Shown in pieces: positions 20,785 to 33,718 of a stretch of 64,000 nt of DNA; positions within the stretch are counted from its first letter, which is position 1; each line of letters starts with the position of its first letter. The notes under the pieces are model-generated. The model ran no database searches. It saw only the letters and a program-made list of their open reading frames with translations, and was not told the DNA's origin. This DNA is from Daedaleopsis sinensis (Eukaryota > Basidiomycota > Agaricomycetes > Polyporales > Polyporaceae). Position numbers and translations under genes: made by a program. The stretch covers positions 992,001-1,056,000 of the forward strand of contig CM066308.1 of assembly GCA_033807695.1 (NCBI GenBank), written 5' to 3'.

Positions 20785-23700
20785 ATGTCTACAAAACTCG
20801 AACAATTCCCGCTGTCCGTGCCTGTGACCTTTGTGAACCACGGTAAAGGCAAGAAGAGAGCCGACTTGATTGAACTCAGTCTTTCATCCAGCACCGCGAC
20901 ATGTATAACATATTGGGCCACGCCGACTGCACCGACAGGTTCGGAGGACAAAGCTGAGTCTCCTGCTACACGAGGGGGCGCCATTGGCTGCGGGGATGGC
21001 TCTATCTACCTCCTGCAGTCATCAGCAACTTCAAACCCACCACCGACTGTCTCAGCTACAACCAGCTCCTCTCCTGAACATGTGTTGTCACCGTCAAATG
21101 CTCGTCGGTATATAGGCCTTGGACACCATCCATCACGGCCTGCGTCTCCATCCTCCACCAAATCTTCGCTTTCCCCTTTCCATCTGACACGCTCTCGAGT
21201 TGTTTCGTCTGTCACCACGGAGCAAGCGGAAGCCCCGAAGAACTATGTAGACTTCGATGAAGAGGAAGAGAAGTTGCGTGGAATGCTGAAGGGAAAGGGG
21301 CACCGAGATAGACACGCGTCCACGTCTCGAACACGCTCTGATACCCCTCAGGAGAAAATCCCTTCTACACAAACCACCGTTGGGCGCAGTCTTCGTAAAG
21401 ACGACACTCGGAGTTATCTTTCTGCGCTTTCTCCAACGTCGTCCACCCTCTCACTATCAACATCCGCTCCCCCTTCCCCGCCTCTTGCCCCCACATCATC
21501 TGACACAAGTCCTCTGTGCGAGTTCGCTCTTCAATGTCATGTATATCCACCGCACACAGGACCCCGCTGTCACGTCTCTGCCCTCAAAATTCACAACGGA
21601 GGACGGTATATTACGTGTCTAAATGCAGCTGGGTGAGTAGTTATAAACTCGCATGCGACTCTACTAACATGCCCGGTAGCGGACTGTCCGTTCATTCCTC
21701 ATCAGACGGAGCGTGTCTTGCGTCTACAGTGATAGATGCAAGAGCTCAATCGAGCTCCGCTGAAGGCAAATCTCAACCTGCCCCACCCATGCTGTGGGTA
21801 TGGCGGACGTTACTAGTAGCTACATCCGAAGAGGTGCGCTGCTCCGACTCCAGCAGCCGTATGTCGCTGATGCACCTCCGCATGTACCTATCACAGTCAA
21901 TCATACTCTTTGCTCTCGCCTCGCCTGACGAGCTCTACCCCGTCGGGCAGTTCAGTGATACAGGCTCTGACACCGAGAACCAATCACTCATGGTCGCGTA
22001 CGAGCTGCGCCTTGGCGCAGACGCGAACATGGATGCTGCTGAGCTGGAGTACATGGGACAACGCTCGTTGAACGCGCCGGTGAACTCCTTCGGCTTGCTC
22101 GCCGGAGATGACCGTATGTCTGCAGGCCAAGATCCTACGACCCGTCTGACTGGACCGCCTAGATCTACTCACGCTGTTCTACGCGGACCCCTCTGGTCAC
22201 CTCGTCTCGCGTCACCTTAGGGTGCTCGATGGTCCTCCGTCGCCGCCCGCAGACTTGCCGGCTTCGCATTCGTCCACGCACTTACCCTTGCCGAATCCGT
22301 TCAAGGTACTAAAGTCTCTTTCGACAGACCATATTCCAGATACTGTCGAACAAGTGAGCATGGAACGCATTGAGCTGGGCGATGAGATGGATCACGGGGA
22401 GTTTGGTCTGACGGCTCCCGTGATCGGTCTCCGTGCTTACCCTGGGGGTGGAAACACTCGCATTCTTGCATGGTCCGCTACCGAGATGGTGGTACGTATA
22501 CACCAGCATTGTGCACTGTCGCAACTGACCGAACAACAGGTCGCCACCTGGGCAGGAACTCTCAACAAGTCACCAATGTCCACATTGCCTGGCATCCAGG
22601 ATGTCAAGTTTGTTGACCGTGACTCTTTTTCTGTGTTGTTTTCGGTAGATGACTATTTTCCATGTTGTGTCGTGGGTGTCTTAATGCGTTCTAGGACCGT
22701 GTGGAAGTACACAACATCACCGGCCACGGTGCAGACGAGAACGATGGCTCATTACGGTATGCGTCACAGCTTCATTTCTACTTTCCAGTAGCTCATGACG
22801 CCTGACAGATCAAAGCTCTCGCAAAGCGTCGCTCTTACTGAGGGAGATGCTGCAGCACTTACTCACGGTGGCCAAGTTATCCACACCCATCTCAAGAACG
22901 GTCGACGCAGAATTCACTACACATCTGTAGAGCCTTCAAGCACCGATATACAGAGAAGGACGCGTACCTTATGGAAAGCGCGCAAAGATGGACCGGGTTC
23001 GGACTCTGAGCCTGCCGTATCGACTTTGCTCCCCCTCGGGCTGGACGCGCTCATAATAGGATATGGTAGGTACCCTGTCCCAGTCCCCATCTTGCTCTTG
23101 TAGAACGTCCTTGATGCGCCGCCCTCAACAGCCGACGGCCACCTTGTGCGCTCCTCGCTCCAAGAGTTCACCCGGCATTCTCCCGTCCCCTCACAGAAGA
23201 CAGAGATCTCGCTCCCAGGCGCGATCGTCGCCGTCGCCGCGGTGCAGGACCCACGGACAGGCGAGCGCGCGCTTGTCGGCGGCGCGGACGACGGCACCCT
23301 CGCCGTGTGGACCCTCGAGTACGTCACTTTGGCTCCATGTCCGCTGAGCCTGCGTCGTCATCGTTCTCATCTTCTTTTCTTTCCCCCCCTCTCGGTTGCG
23401 GTCGTCGCGGTTGCGGTTGCCTGGCGACGTGCACATCAATCCTTACGTTCTCACGTCGTCGCCTCGCGCTCTCAAGCACGCTCAAGCTCTGCGCGCGCTG
23501 GACGTTGTTCACTACTCCGCTCGCCCGCGTCGTCCCGCTCGTGGAAGAGAAGATCGGCCGGCTGTACGGCTGCGCGCTGTGCGTCTCCGAGGACGGGACG
23601 ATTGCAGTGATTGCTATCGATGGCTATCAGTTGTACGTTCCTTCTCAACCTCACCTACGGTGTTGCGAGTGCGCCCAAGCCTTAACTTTCAAATTTTTTG

Positions 23701-26082
23701 CTAGTGTCTACCTCGTGCCCGCTGCTGCTTCGCCGCTGACACGGATATGCCTTGGGGAGGATAACCTCATGCTCATCTATGGCGATGGCCGGGCACGGCT
23801 CTGGGACACTCGCACGAGAGAGTTTTGGCGGTCGATGAGTAACGAGAAGGCCGAAGAGCTCGTGCAACAGGGCGGGTGGTTCCAGTGGTCTGTCCTGCCC
23901 TCTGTGTATGTTTGCCAGGATCTCATCGCTGAATACCCGTGCTCGTCTCGACAGGCAAATCGGCGATGTGTCTGAAAACAACGTGGTGTTGTCCGCACCA
24001 CCTCAGGGCACAGTCGATGCCAGTATGTCTTGTTCATCGATCTTGTCCTTCCCTCAGCTGCTGACTGCTCGGGGATCTGTGTGGATCAGGATCGACACTC
24101 CTGGTGGATGTCTCGGCGCTGCTGCGACAGTTCGCATCCAGCGCCGCACTCGCAGGTTCCTCTGGAACAGGTCTCAGCGCCAAGGCAAAGCTTGAGCTTG
24201 CCCGCGCGCTTCTGTCGGTGCTCCTGACCTTTGGCATCAGCGAGAGCATCGATAGCATATGCATAGAGAACCTAAACATCGTGCCGTACAATGGCTCCGT
24301 CGGTCTGACAAGGTATTGTGACAGTGTACGGTCCACTATATGCGTGTACGAGGCTGATAACCCTGTGATGGCAGCACGGACTCGTTCTCCCTTCTGCCCC
24401 AGTCGCACCCGCTCTGTGCTTGGACGGTCTCACCCGAAGCTTCCGCAGACAGGGCCCTCGCTGTACTCTCGGTCCTGCAGTTCCTCACCCAGTTCGAGGG
24501 TATGTCGTCTCCACATCGTGTTTTCTGCCTCCGCGAGCTTGCCCTGACACGCACGCAGACCTCGCGCCGGACGCCACCACCGTCATGACGTTCTACGCCG
24601 CGTCCGTCGGGCAGTTCGTACACGAGGGCTATCAACCTCCCAGCCTACCGCGCCTCGGACGCTATCTCCTCCACACGCTTTGTGAGCATCTTCTCATGGT
24701 CTGACGTTCTCTTGGCCGTGTCTAACATGTGCGGCAGCTGCGGACGTGCGGCAGGCAGCCAAGCTCCTGTTCGACGCCGGCATCGCGAGGCTATCCGACC
24801 AAGAGACAATCCAGTATGTCGAGAGCTGGCAGCAGTATCGTGAGTAGTGCCCGGCGTATCGATACACCGCGTTTCACAGAGTATACTTTCGCAGTTCCCG
24901 TGTTGCAGCCTGAGAAGGAAAGAGATTGGACTCACAATGCGCTTGCACTCTGCATATGCGGCTGCATCGCGGTTGACAAGTACACTTTGCTGCCAACAAG
25001 GTGCGGATTCCCGGGCCACTGAGAGGGTCTAACTCAAGGTACTTACCTATCATGACAGCACGCTGACCGACATCGCGAAGTCCATCGCAGTGTATCTGCA
25101 CGACGAGACCTCCCCGCACCGCGAGCTCGCGATCGACCTGTGCTCACGGGGCTTCCAGGTGTGGCAGCAGTACGTGGATGCGGTCGAGATGCTCCGCGCG
25201 CTCTTCACGCTCGCGACGACGACGAAGAAGGAGGCGATTTTGGTCCCGAACATCGGCCTTCAAGCACGCACAGCAGTCCTGCAGATCGCTGCGGACAACA
25301 CACCGCTGTTCATGACGACGCTCGCCATCGACATCCTCCATCCCCGGAGCGTGCAGCACCGCAAGTCTGTGATGCAGCTCGTGATCTTCCTGATCCGGAA
25401 GAAGCCGCTCGTGCTCTACAGCAACCTGCCACGGCTGGTCGAAGCGATTGTCAAGTCCCTCGACCCGAACTCGAATGCGACAAGGGAGGCCGTGCTGGAC
25501 TCTGCGACCGAGATCCTGAGCCATATCGTCCGAACGTGAGTTTGATAGCCCGTCAGCTGTTGAGAGACCGTGCCGATTTTGAGTTTGTCTGATAGATTCC
25601 CAACGGTCGATTTCCACATGGGTTCACAACGTCTCGCGGTCGGGACCAGTGAGGGCGCTGTTGTTATGTACGATCTCAAGACGGCTACACGGCTGTATGT
25701 CCTGGAAGGGCACAAGAAGCGGACGACTGCGTGCAGTTTCTCCCCGGACGGGCGCCGCTTGGTCACGCTTTCCCTGGAGGAGTCGGACGTGCTTGTTTGG
25801 AAGGTGGGCGTGAGCTTCACGAGCTTCTTCATGCCTGGGGCGCCTCCGCGCCAGGGGCACGCCGGCTCCGAGCCGTTCAAGACGCTGAGCTTCAACATCG
25901 GCGACGAAGGTGCGCGTTCTGCTCTTCGTGATGGGAGCCTTCGTTGACAGGAAAGCTTCGTGCTGTTTGACATAGCACACATGAGTCTGGAAGACACTTT
26001 GACCAACGTGCAGTTCGAGTGGACCGCGGACAGGAATGTCAAGCTCAAGATCAACGAGAGCATGCTGACGTTCAATACATGA
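20785..26082 (+). CDS. WD40 protein, WDR7 / rabconnectin-3-beta-like
   Basis: Large multi-exon gene. Exon 1 (20785-21632) begins MSTKLEQFPLSVPVTFVNHG and carries a long Ser/Thr-rich insert with an acidic VDFDEEEEKLRGML patch; it joins in frame to GLSVHSSSDG after a 48-bp intron. The middle contains WD-like stretches (LAVWTLE, LMLIYGDGRARLWDTRTREFW). A helical region follows (LAIDLCSRGFQVWQQYVDAVEMLR, KKEAILVPNIGLQARTAVL, then armadillo-like helices to VLDSATEILSHIVRTFPTV). It ends with two WD repeats: HMGSQRLAVGTSEGAVVMYD and EGHKKRTTACSFSPDGRRLV...VLVWK. This order matches the C-terminus of WDR7, partner of DMXL/Rav1 in V-ATPase assembly (family knowledge). The tail VQFEWTADRNVKLKI also fits, but the last predicted junction (25912-25951) is out of frame by one base. 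Confidence 0.7.
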
Positions 26083-27235
26083 GTTTTCCTATGGAAATGC
26101 ATCATTTCCAGGCCACCCTGCATCCCGAGGCGTGTAACAGGGGGACAAACGGCAGGAGGGATTCTGCCCAGAGAACAGGGTGAGCCCTTCTAGTATGGTT
26201 AATCGTACCTTCCACAGCTTCTATCCGTGCAATCCAATCTGAGATCTGCCCGAGGAATCCAGGTACATTCGCACAGTCCTCTCTCCCGGAAGACGCCGCC
26301 GATTGCCGGTGAACGCTCCGCGCCTCATATGGCGTTCGAAGTGTTACCCAGTTTCCAGCTTCTGCTCGCTCCGTCTACCGCACCCGACTAATTTGCCTCG
26401 CGCGTCCATCGCCCGCTTTGGGCTCTTGTCGCGCATGTCCAAGACGTTGGCAGGACGTCATCTCCGCCTGGCGGTGTTCTCGGGTTTCTCAAGGAACCCG
26501 AATATGCAATACGTGACCCATAATTAGGCAGCGGATGAGCGCGGGAGTCGAGAGCACCCATTGTGGTGAGGAACGCTACGGAGGATCCTCCACTACGATC
26601 CTGGCCGATGATTGGTGTTCGCTCCTCCATCATCACTTGATACGGCACCTCGCCGTCCTCAACCCCGTTCAATATGTGAAGGCTATGGATGAAGACGGCG
26701 TCATTGCGCTAGATCTTCCGCCCTGACTTTCGCCGATGACGATGCAGGAATAATTGGTGAAGGTTCGAGGTCGAGGTTAATTGAGAGATCGCAAAAGGAC
26801 ATGAGCCCCTGGTGGGTGTGCGGTGGAGCTACTCATTCCTAACGATACACGTTATGATCCTCCATCGCACATCCATCTGTCTCGAAAGGTTTATTGGCAC
26901 AAAGGCGATGTAGCGGTGTTTACTCGAGACGGACGGACTGCGTCCACTGCTTTAGCGAACGGCCGAAGAGCGGGAGTGCAAGTCCTCGGGATCCGAAATA
27001 TCTCACACGCAGACGTGGGACGCCTTTTTCTCAAGTCAAGAGAGTGCACGTGAAGGCGGACTGCTCGGATTCGACCATCCCCGAGGCTCCGTATAATGCT
27101 CGCAAGTCATTGATCCACTCCCTCCATGCGCCAAACGTTCCTGGAGAACGCAATACCCTCGTCTCATTCCCGACTTCAATCCATCGGCGCCCGCTGTCTT
27201 TCCTTACTCCCGCTCCCCGACTTGAACTTCCCGTA
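26083..27235. other. Intergenic stretch before the kinase pair
   Basis: No supported gene. Holds the 3' flank of the WD40 gene and presumably the promoter of kinase 1; an in-frame extension upstream of the kinase start exists but is not conserved-looking. Confidence 0.45.
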
Positions 27236-28587
27236 ATGGTCGCCTCTGCTGCTACTGGTATGCCCAACTTCATCGGCTGTATGGTCGATCAGCGCTACCA
27301 GCTCGTCCGCATGCTGGGCTCTGGCACGTACGGAGTTGTCTACCAAGCCGTCGATACCCATCCTACTCCTAAAGGCGCTTCTCGGTCTCGTGCAGTGAAG
27401 ATGATCCGCAAAGCGGGCCGAAAACCGCACGAGCTCGCTGCCGCACGCAGAGAGATTGCCTTGCACACCCTCGTCTCAGACCACCCCAACATTGTAACCG
27501 TATACGACTCTTACGAAGATAACGACTACTTCTATATCATCATGGACTTCTGCAGAGGCGGCGACCTTTTCGAGCCCATATACCGACAACTCTACGTGGA
27601 TAACGACGCCCTTCTCAGAACCGCGTTCGTCTCCCTCATCGACGCTGTACAAGCTTGCCATAACTTGAGGGTCTTCCATCGAGATCTCAAGCCCGAGAAC
27701 ATCCTCGTTAGCGAGGATCGTTCTCAGGTGTATCTTGCCGACTTTGGCCTCGCAACCAACCGAACACTCACCGAAGAGTTTTACTGTGGTACTGCAACCT
27801 ACATGAGTCCGGGTGAGTAGTATTCTTATCACAGCTCCTACAAAATCTGATGACCATGATGAAACGTGTAGAATGCATCGGCCGCATGTCTAGTTACAAG
27901 CCGTACTATACGTCGTCCAGCGATGTATGGGCGCTCGGTGTCATCCTTGTCAACATGATCAGCGGACGCAATCCATGGGAGCGCGCGTCGCTCGATGACC
28001 CCTGCTTCATTCAGTTCATCGAGAACCCCGACTTCCTCCTCGACGTCCTTCCGATATCTGAGGGAGCTAACGACATCATCCGACGCGCTTTCATTCTGAA
28101 CCCTCTCGCCCGCATCTCCCTCCCCGCCTTCCGTCGAGCTGTTCTCGACCTAGACACGTTCTTCCGCACCGAGGATGAGTTATCCGTCGTTCAGGAGTAC
28201 GCTAAGGACGTGGCCCCGACGTTCGGCATATCCGGGTCTAGTCCCGTTCACAACGCCGACTCCGGATTCGCAGAGCCGCCATCGCTCGAAGTGGACATCT
28301 CGGAGCTCAAACCGAGTGGATCCATGGTGTTCTCCCGATCCGTAGTGCCGGTCGCGGGCGACCAGTCATGCCATGCTACCCTGCCCGTGCCCGAATTCCC
28401 GGGTTACTCTTCGGGGTCATCAAGCTCGGGTTCGTCGCCCGCCAGCAGTATGGTCGTCACTCCCGATGCCACGGCAGTGGGTGCGGTACCGGAGTGCGAG
28501 CAGGACATTGGAGACTCTCATCTCAGGAAGAGTGGAGCTGTGTCTCGGTTGGACAGTGCGGTATTGAACGTCTCGGGCAGCTTGTAG
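27236..28587 (+). CDS. Ran1-like serine/threonine protein kinase 1
   Basis: Two exons, 27236-27812 and 27872-28587, with a 59-bp intron. The kinase domain starts at YQLVRMLGSGTYGVVYQAVD (glycine loop), has SRAVKMIRK with the ATP-binding lysine, HPNIVTVYDSYED, catalytic loop FHRDLKPENILV, DFG as LADFGLA, and activation-segment end YMSPEC split by the intron after the first base of the Glu codon. DVWALGVILVNMISGRNPW follows. The C-terminal 150 residues are Ser/Pro-rich and disordered-looking. All catalytic residues are present. The CGTATYMSPEC pattern and acid-rich hinge resemble the fungal Ran1/Pat1-Ksp1 group that links nutrient and differentiation signals (inference for function). Paralogs lie at 29229-30429 and 49690-50927 with the intron at the same place. 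The start could also be the ATG at 27260. Confidence 0.85.
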
Positions 28588-29228
28588 AAATAACGATCGA
28601 CCAAAAAGCATGGACATGGGCAGGACACTCCGTAGTGTACGTTAGATGAAGAAGTCCGCAGATACTCACACATGTACTCCATCTCTCATCAGTTCAGACA
28701 GGCAGAATCTATGATCTATGGTGAGTCACCAGCTGTGGGGCTACTATGTTGAGTCTAACGATAAACATTTACACAGAAACTTCCTATATTATGACACCCG
28801 TTCGTGATTGCTCATTTATGGTTGTGCTCGCAATACTCGGTCGAGATCGTAACTGCCGCCGGAGGTATGTTGGTCGCATTTCCATTTCAGCTCCGTCCTC
28901 CGGTCGGCTGTCATCGGGTGTGTTATACTACGTTGGAGTTGGGTCTGACCGATTGTCAGGATAGGCTCTAGATGAGCATTAGGTCCACTGTCTGCTAGGT
29001 GGATACTCAATCTCGCTAACAGACCCGTCGCGGCTCAAGTCCATCCGCACTTCCTCAGACGAGGAAGGCAACTGGAATGAAAGCTCACCCGCACCCTGTA
29101 ACGCATATAATGCCTCCACCCCCACCTCCAAATCCCTCACCTCACTCTACTATCGTTCCTGGTGAACAATCCCCCACACTGCACTCTTGATCTTACCACA
29201 CCTCTCTACGCCTCACAAATCCTTCGAT
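28588..29228. other. Intergenic between kinases 1 and 2
   Basis: No gene seen. A cgcatataatg stretch near 29104 could be a TATA-like element for kinase 2, about 125 bp before its ATG. Confidence 0.4.
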
Positions 29229-30429
29229 ATGTCCCTCACCCACAAAGACAACCGTCGCTACAAACTCTTCGGGGAACTCGGCTCAGGCTCATACGGCGTC
29301 GTCTACTGCGCGACCGACCTTGCAGCACCCGCAGACGACCCCACCGGCGGTGCTTGCGCCGTCAAGTTCGTCCGCAAAGCCGGCCAGAAGAAGTCCACAC
29401 TCGAAACCTTCCGGCGCGAGATGGCTCTCCACCTCCGGGCATCCGAGCACCCGAACATCGTCACGCTCCGCGACACGTACGAAACACCGAGGCACTGCAT
29501 CCTCGTCATGGATTGGCACCGTGGCGGCGATCTCAGACAGTACCTCTGCGAGCACGGCCCATACGTCGATGAGGCGATGCTCCGATCCGCATTCCTTTCC
29601 CTCGTCGACGCCGTGCAATTCCTCCACGACCAGGGGATCTACCACCGCGATCTGAAGCCGGGAAATGTCCTCGTTAGTCAAGACGCCTCGCAGCTCTTCC
29701 TCGCGGACTTCGGTCTCGCCAGCGATGAGAACACATACACAAACAACTGCGGGACAAGGGCCTACGTTCCCCCTGGTGAGTCTTGTGTGCTCCACCAAAT
29801 TTGCCGCTGGAGACGTTGCTGACCACTCTTTCTCTCCTCCAGAAATGAACTACGAGGGCTCAGGCGAACGTCTCGGCTCGCATACCGACGTATGGGGCCT
29901 CGGCCTCATCCTCGTGAACATGATCAGCGCCCAGATGCCCTGGCTCCACGCGACGCACTACAGCGACACGTACCGCACATTCCTCGACGATCCCGACTTC
30001 TTCCTCTACTTCATGCCGGTCTCCAAGGGCGCGAACAAGATCCTCAGACGCATGCTCCGCGAGAACCCCCGCATCCGCGCCAGCGTCCCGGATATCCGCA
30101 AGGCTGTCGACACGCTCGACTTGTTCATCCACCCGGGAGCCGCAGCCGGAGCCGCGTCGGGCTTGGCGGGCCCTATGGAGTGGCTTGGGGAGAGTCTGGA
30201 GGAGATGAGGTCGACAATGGTGTCCGAGCTGGCCCTGGAGGACCAGCGAGTCTTGCAAGCACCCGACTCCGCTAATACGGCCTCGCAGAGCGGCTCTGGA
30301 AGCAGTTCGTCGGCCGATGCGTCGAATCGTGTTGTCGCCGAAGTTCAGATTCGAACGAAGAGGAATGTGAAGACGCGCGTGAAGGCTTTGATATCTCGCA
30401 TGGGTCGTACCCGGGCTTCGTCGAGTTAG
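29229..30429 (+). CDS. Ran1-like serine/threonine protein kinase 2
   Basis: Exons 29229-29775 and 29843-30429, separated by a 67-bp intron in the PPE codon, exactly where kinases 1 and 3 are split. Begins MSLTHKDNRRYKLFGELGSG with glycine loop GSGSYGVVY, ATP lysine in CAVKFVRK, HPNIVTLRD, catalytic loop YHRDLKPGNVLV (Gly where kinase 1 has Glu), LADFGLA, and YVPPEM. DVWGLGLILVNMISAQMPW and ANKILRRMLRENPRIRAS complete the domain. The tail is short, Ser-rich and ends with a basic segment (RTKRNVKTRVKALISRMGR). Domain complete, so probably active. It follows kinase 1 in the same direction, consistent with tandem duplication, and converges with esterase A, whose stop is only 334 bp away. Confidence 0.85.
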
Positions 30430-30763
30430 AGCTATACCATAGCGTTCCATATACCCATTCAATGAATCTTGTTAAGAGGACGCCTAAAACCAAATAGGTT
30501 TATCCCGAGATCGCAACTTTCACGATTCCCGTAAGGACCGACGATCAGTTTATGTGATCCTGAAGGGTTGCTTGAACTGTGCAATATTGAGGAGACAGGG
30601 CGTGCCGCTGTCTCACGCCACGACCCATCAAGTCTGTCAGAGTCGAACGTGAAAATGATACATTTATCGAACCAGCAAAGTGGTGGGCGCAACCAAGGGC
30701 GCGTAGTGGGTATCGTGGCTTGTGCATGTCTGATACTCGAGTACTCTTGCACTGCTACCAACG

Positions 30764-33143
30764 TCACAGCGCATACTCCAACGAGAGCTCAGAGAGGAGC
30801 TTCATCCCTTCGACGCGATGGCGATCGTCCAACACAGTCATCGCAGGGAACAGCCCGTCCACGAACGTCAGCACCCTAGGCGAGGCTAGCGTATACTGCG
30901 GCCAATGCATACCGGGGCCCTTGTGATCGCCATTCGGATCGAGGTCGTTCACGAAGTTGATAAGGTAGTCGGCGAGTTCTGCGCCGTCGTAAACGTCACT
31001 GACGTCCATGCCGTGTCCCTACAAATAGACACAGGACATGAGTTACGAAGAAGGAAGTATACACCACCTCATGAACGCACCGATCCTAGCATCGGCGTGC
31101 CCTTCATACGCTTGTACACTATGTAGGCAGATGAGGATGTGAGCATACCCGGACGGCGGAGAGTATATGTCGATATACGCACAGAAGGACCATGCGGGCT
31201 GCTTATCAGCGCGTTGCTGCAAGAAGGACCGCCGTGGTGCCTGGAAGACGAGATCTCCTTGTATTGCCGCGATCCGTTTATACTGAGGAGTCAACGCGTT
31301 GAGTAGGCTCGTGTTGAACGGGGATCCTTTGGTGATGTCCGCGGTGTACAGGATCTCGAAGAGCCTCGTTAGCCTGGGGTCTTCGTGGTCCATCTCTGAA
31401 ACGTAGTTGCTAACTATGTATTCGCGGAAGTCCCGGTCGGTCCTGTAAGGAAGTTTGTCATCTGCTTTGCCTGTGTTCGCAACGCGGATAATCTTACGTA
31501 ATGTTGAGAGTAGAGAAAGAAAACAGCGTTCCCTCATCGTCGCAATTCTGCAATGCGAATGTAAGTTTGAACGGGTGAAGGATGGAGGATCCCAAGTAGC
31601 GACGTACTCCGGTGACAAAGGGAACGTTCGCAACGCTCCCATGCTGAACGAGCCTCTGAGGCGAGTCCGAAAGGAACACGCCGTCCGCGCGAGGTACCCA
31701 TGCTAGGCGAAGGGATTCATACGAGAAGATGCCCGGGGACATATCAACCGCGTTTTTTAGAATTTCGAGGGGTACGTGTCGCAAACAGTGTAGAGTGTCC
31801 GTGTCAGCTGAGCACGCAGTCCGGGCCACTAGCTCGTCGTATTCGGCTTGTCCGTGAGATATATCGCCAACGGGAATCGGAGCTCCTGATTGCATAAATG
31901 CGCCGCGGAACAAACCCTGATGGTCTCCACCATTCGTGAGCATGTGCAGCGCGACAGATATTGCTCCTGCACTCTCGCCCCATCTGTTCGAGTTAGTGCA
32001 CATTTGGAGACAGTCATAGATTATGCGTACATGGTCACTTTGGTAGGATCGCCTCCGAATGAGGAGATGTGTTTCTGGACCCAGCGGAGGGCCAGACGTT
32101 CTGATGTGCGCCTGGTGAGTACTTCATATATCTCGGTAGTCTGTAACTTACGGTCTTGCAACCCAATGTTACCTACTCCTGCCTCCTTGACTTCTTTGCT
32201 CGCGAGAAATCCATACGCTAGAACCGTTCTGAGCTGGCTGTACCACACAGCAAGGGACCTCCTACACACCGGAGACGCTAGAGGCCAGTTCGGTCATCAG
32301 AAGGTTTCAAAACCGGCAAGTTCATTGCGAGGAACATACCGGTAATTCATACTGACATAAATGACTGGTTTGTCCATGTCAATTGAACGTTCCACGATAG
32401 CACCTCCATCGTATCTATAACACGGTCAGTCACCTGTGCCAGAGTCCACATCTCATGATAAAGCTTACGTTTCTGTACCGCCGACCACAAAGCCACCTTC
32501 GTGGAGCGTGAACATTAGAATACGAACCACGAGTCCAACTTGTGTAAACGTACCGCCATATATCCACTGAGATAGGATCAGGTCAAAATCGTGTTCGTTG
32601 CAGTAGAAAAGGATGTCCGGACACTCACGACTACCACAGGTAAGTTGGCGTCAGGGCGTGTTCCCTCGGGTACGACAACGTTCACCGAAAGACCTGAATC
32701 ACAGAGATGTCAACGTGAGTATGTACAACTCCCTAGAGTGACCTAGACAGACTTACAGTCCTCCGCAGAAGGGGTGATCACCTTGTACAACCTGTTCACA
32801 ATCATGTCCACTACAAGAGGTGGGACCCCGTAGAAATGCGGGAAGTCGATGGCCTGCTGTGGACATGCTGGACCGTAGGCAGTGGCCATGTGGGTGCCCG
32901 TGTATGAATCGACTGCCACAGGGACATTGAATCGCAGTTCGCCTACACTGCCTGGAGGTTAGAACCAGTTTATACGATGCTAATGCCTGCTCACGGTGGT
33001 TTGGCGAAGGGAATACCCAAAAATTGGCTGGTAACGCCATCGGAAGTGCCCACAAATATTGCTTGGTCAAGCTGAACAGTCGGTGCAGACTTCTGCGCAC
33101 CTAGACCGAAGACTGGAGATACAGTGTATAGGATCCGACTCAT
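30764..33143 (-). CDS. Type-B carboxylesterase/lipase A (secreted alpha/beta hydrolase)
   Basis: Multi-exon gene of the carboxylesterase/Candida rugosa-lipase family, which hydrolyses ester bonds outside the cell. Order on the minus strand: APTVQLDQAIFVGTSDG and QFLGIPFAKPP near the start; AYGPACPQQAIDFP; a 13-bp microexon (32554-32566) for the oxyanion-hole WIYGG region; DKPVIYVSMNYR; AYGFLASKEVKEAGVGNIGLQD; LRWVQKHISSFGGDPTKVTM; nucleophile WGESAGAISV; acidic residue in CDDEGTLFS; GDLVFQAPRR; a short exon YKRMKGTPMLGS; and the histidine exon GHGMDVSDVY. All three catalytic residues are present. It is the most divergent of the three paralogs, and its signal peptide is weak; the start (MSRILYTVSPVFG) is chosen by alignment to B and C and is uncertain. 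Confidence 0.8.
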
Positions 33144-33718
33144 GTAGCAGAAAGCCCATGAGAGTACTAGTCCCCAGTCCCAGCTAGTTCGAGCAACTTG
33201 ACAAGCGCCGTGACCCACTGGGGAGGGTAAGCAAGTCAACCTCGCTACGGATGATAGCGTATCACTGCAGTAGCGCATAGCATTTAATTGTAACCTGAGC
33301 AAATGCAAAGTCTTCAGTCCATGCAACGCCGTTACGAGCTCAAGACAGTGGGGCTAGAAATGGTCTGAATCCCGGAGCCCGGGGTGTAATGCCAGTGTGC
33401 CGGACTCAAACTCCCGGGGTCGATTCCAGTATTCGTAGGGTATGATAGAAAGCTAGCAGATGCAGGAGTCAGACGAGTAGGTAGTGGTTTAGGTCCAAGT
33501 TCAACATCGCCCAAATGCAGTGGCTCGCTCCACATGTAGCACTAGCGCTAAATGTCCTGACCTCAACTGGACGGGAGTTGCCGAGGTTTTCTCACGATAG
33601 TGTTCTAGACGCCCATTATTGCTCCTTGACTCTAACCTCATCGACCTCCTCCTCTTATTCTCTAGTTCTATCTGGCCCTCGTTTCTATCATTATATCCTA
33701 GCTTAAATCCTCTATGAG
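33144..33718. promoter_or_regulatory. Divergent intergenic region between esterase A and BRF1
   Basis: About 575 bp shared as 5' flank by two genes transcribed away from each other. A tract rich in C and T precedes the BRF1 ATG (tctaacctcatcgacctcctcctc). No clear TATA box for either. Confidence 0.45.

Noticed and set aside
30764..33143. Esterase A as a decayed copy
   Set aside because: Although divergent, the microexon, the nucleophile, acid and histidine exons, and the short YKRMKGTPMLGS exon are all present and in frame.
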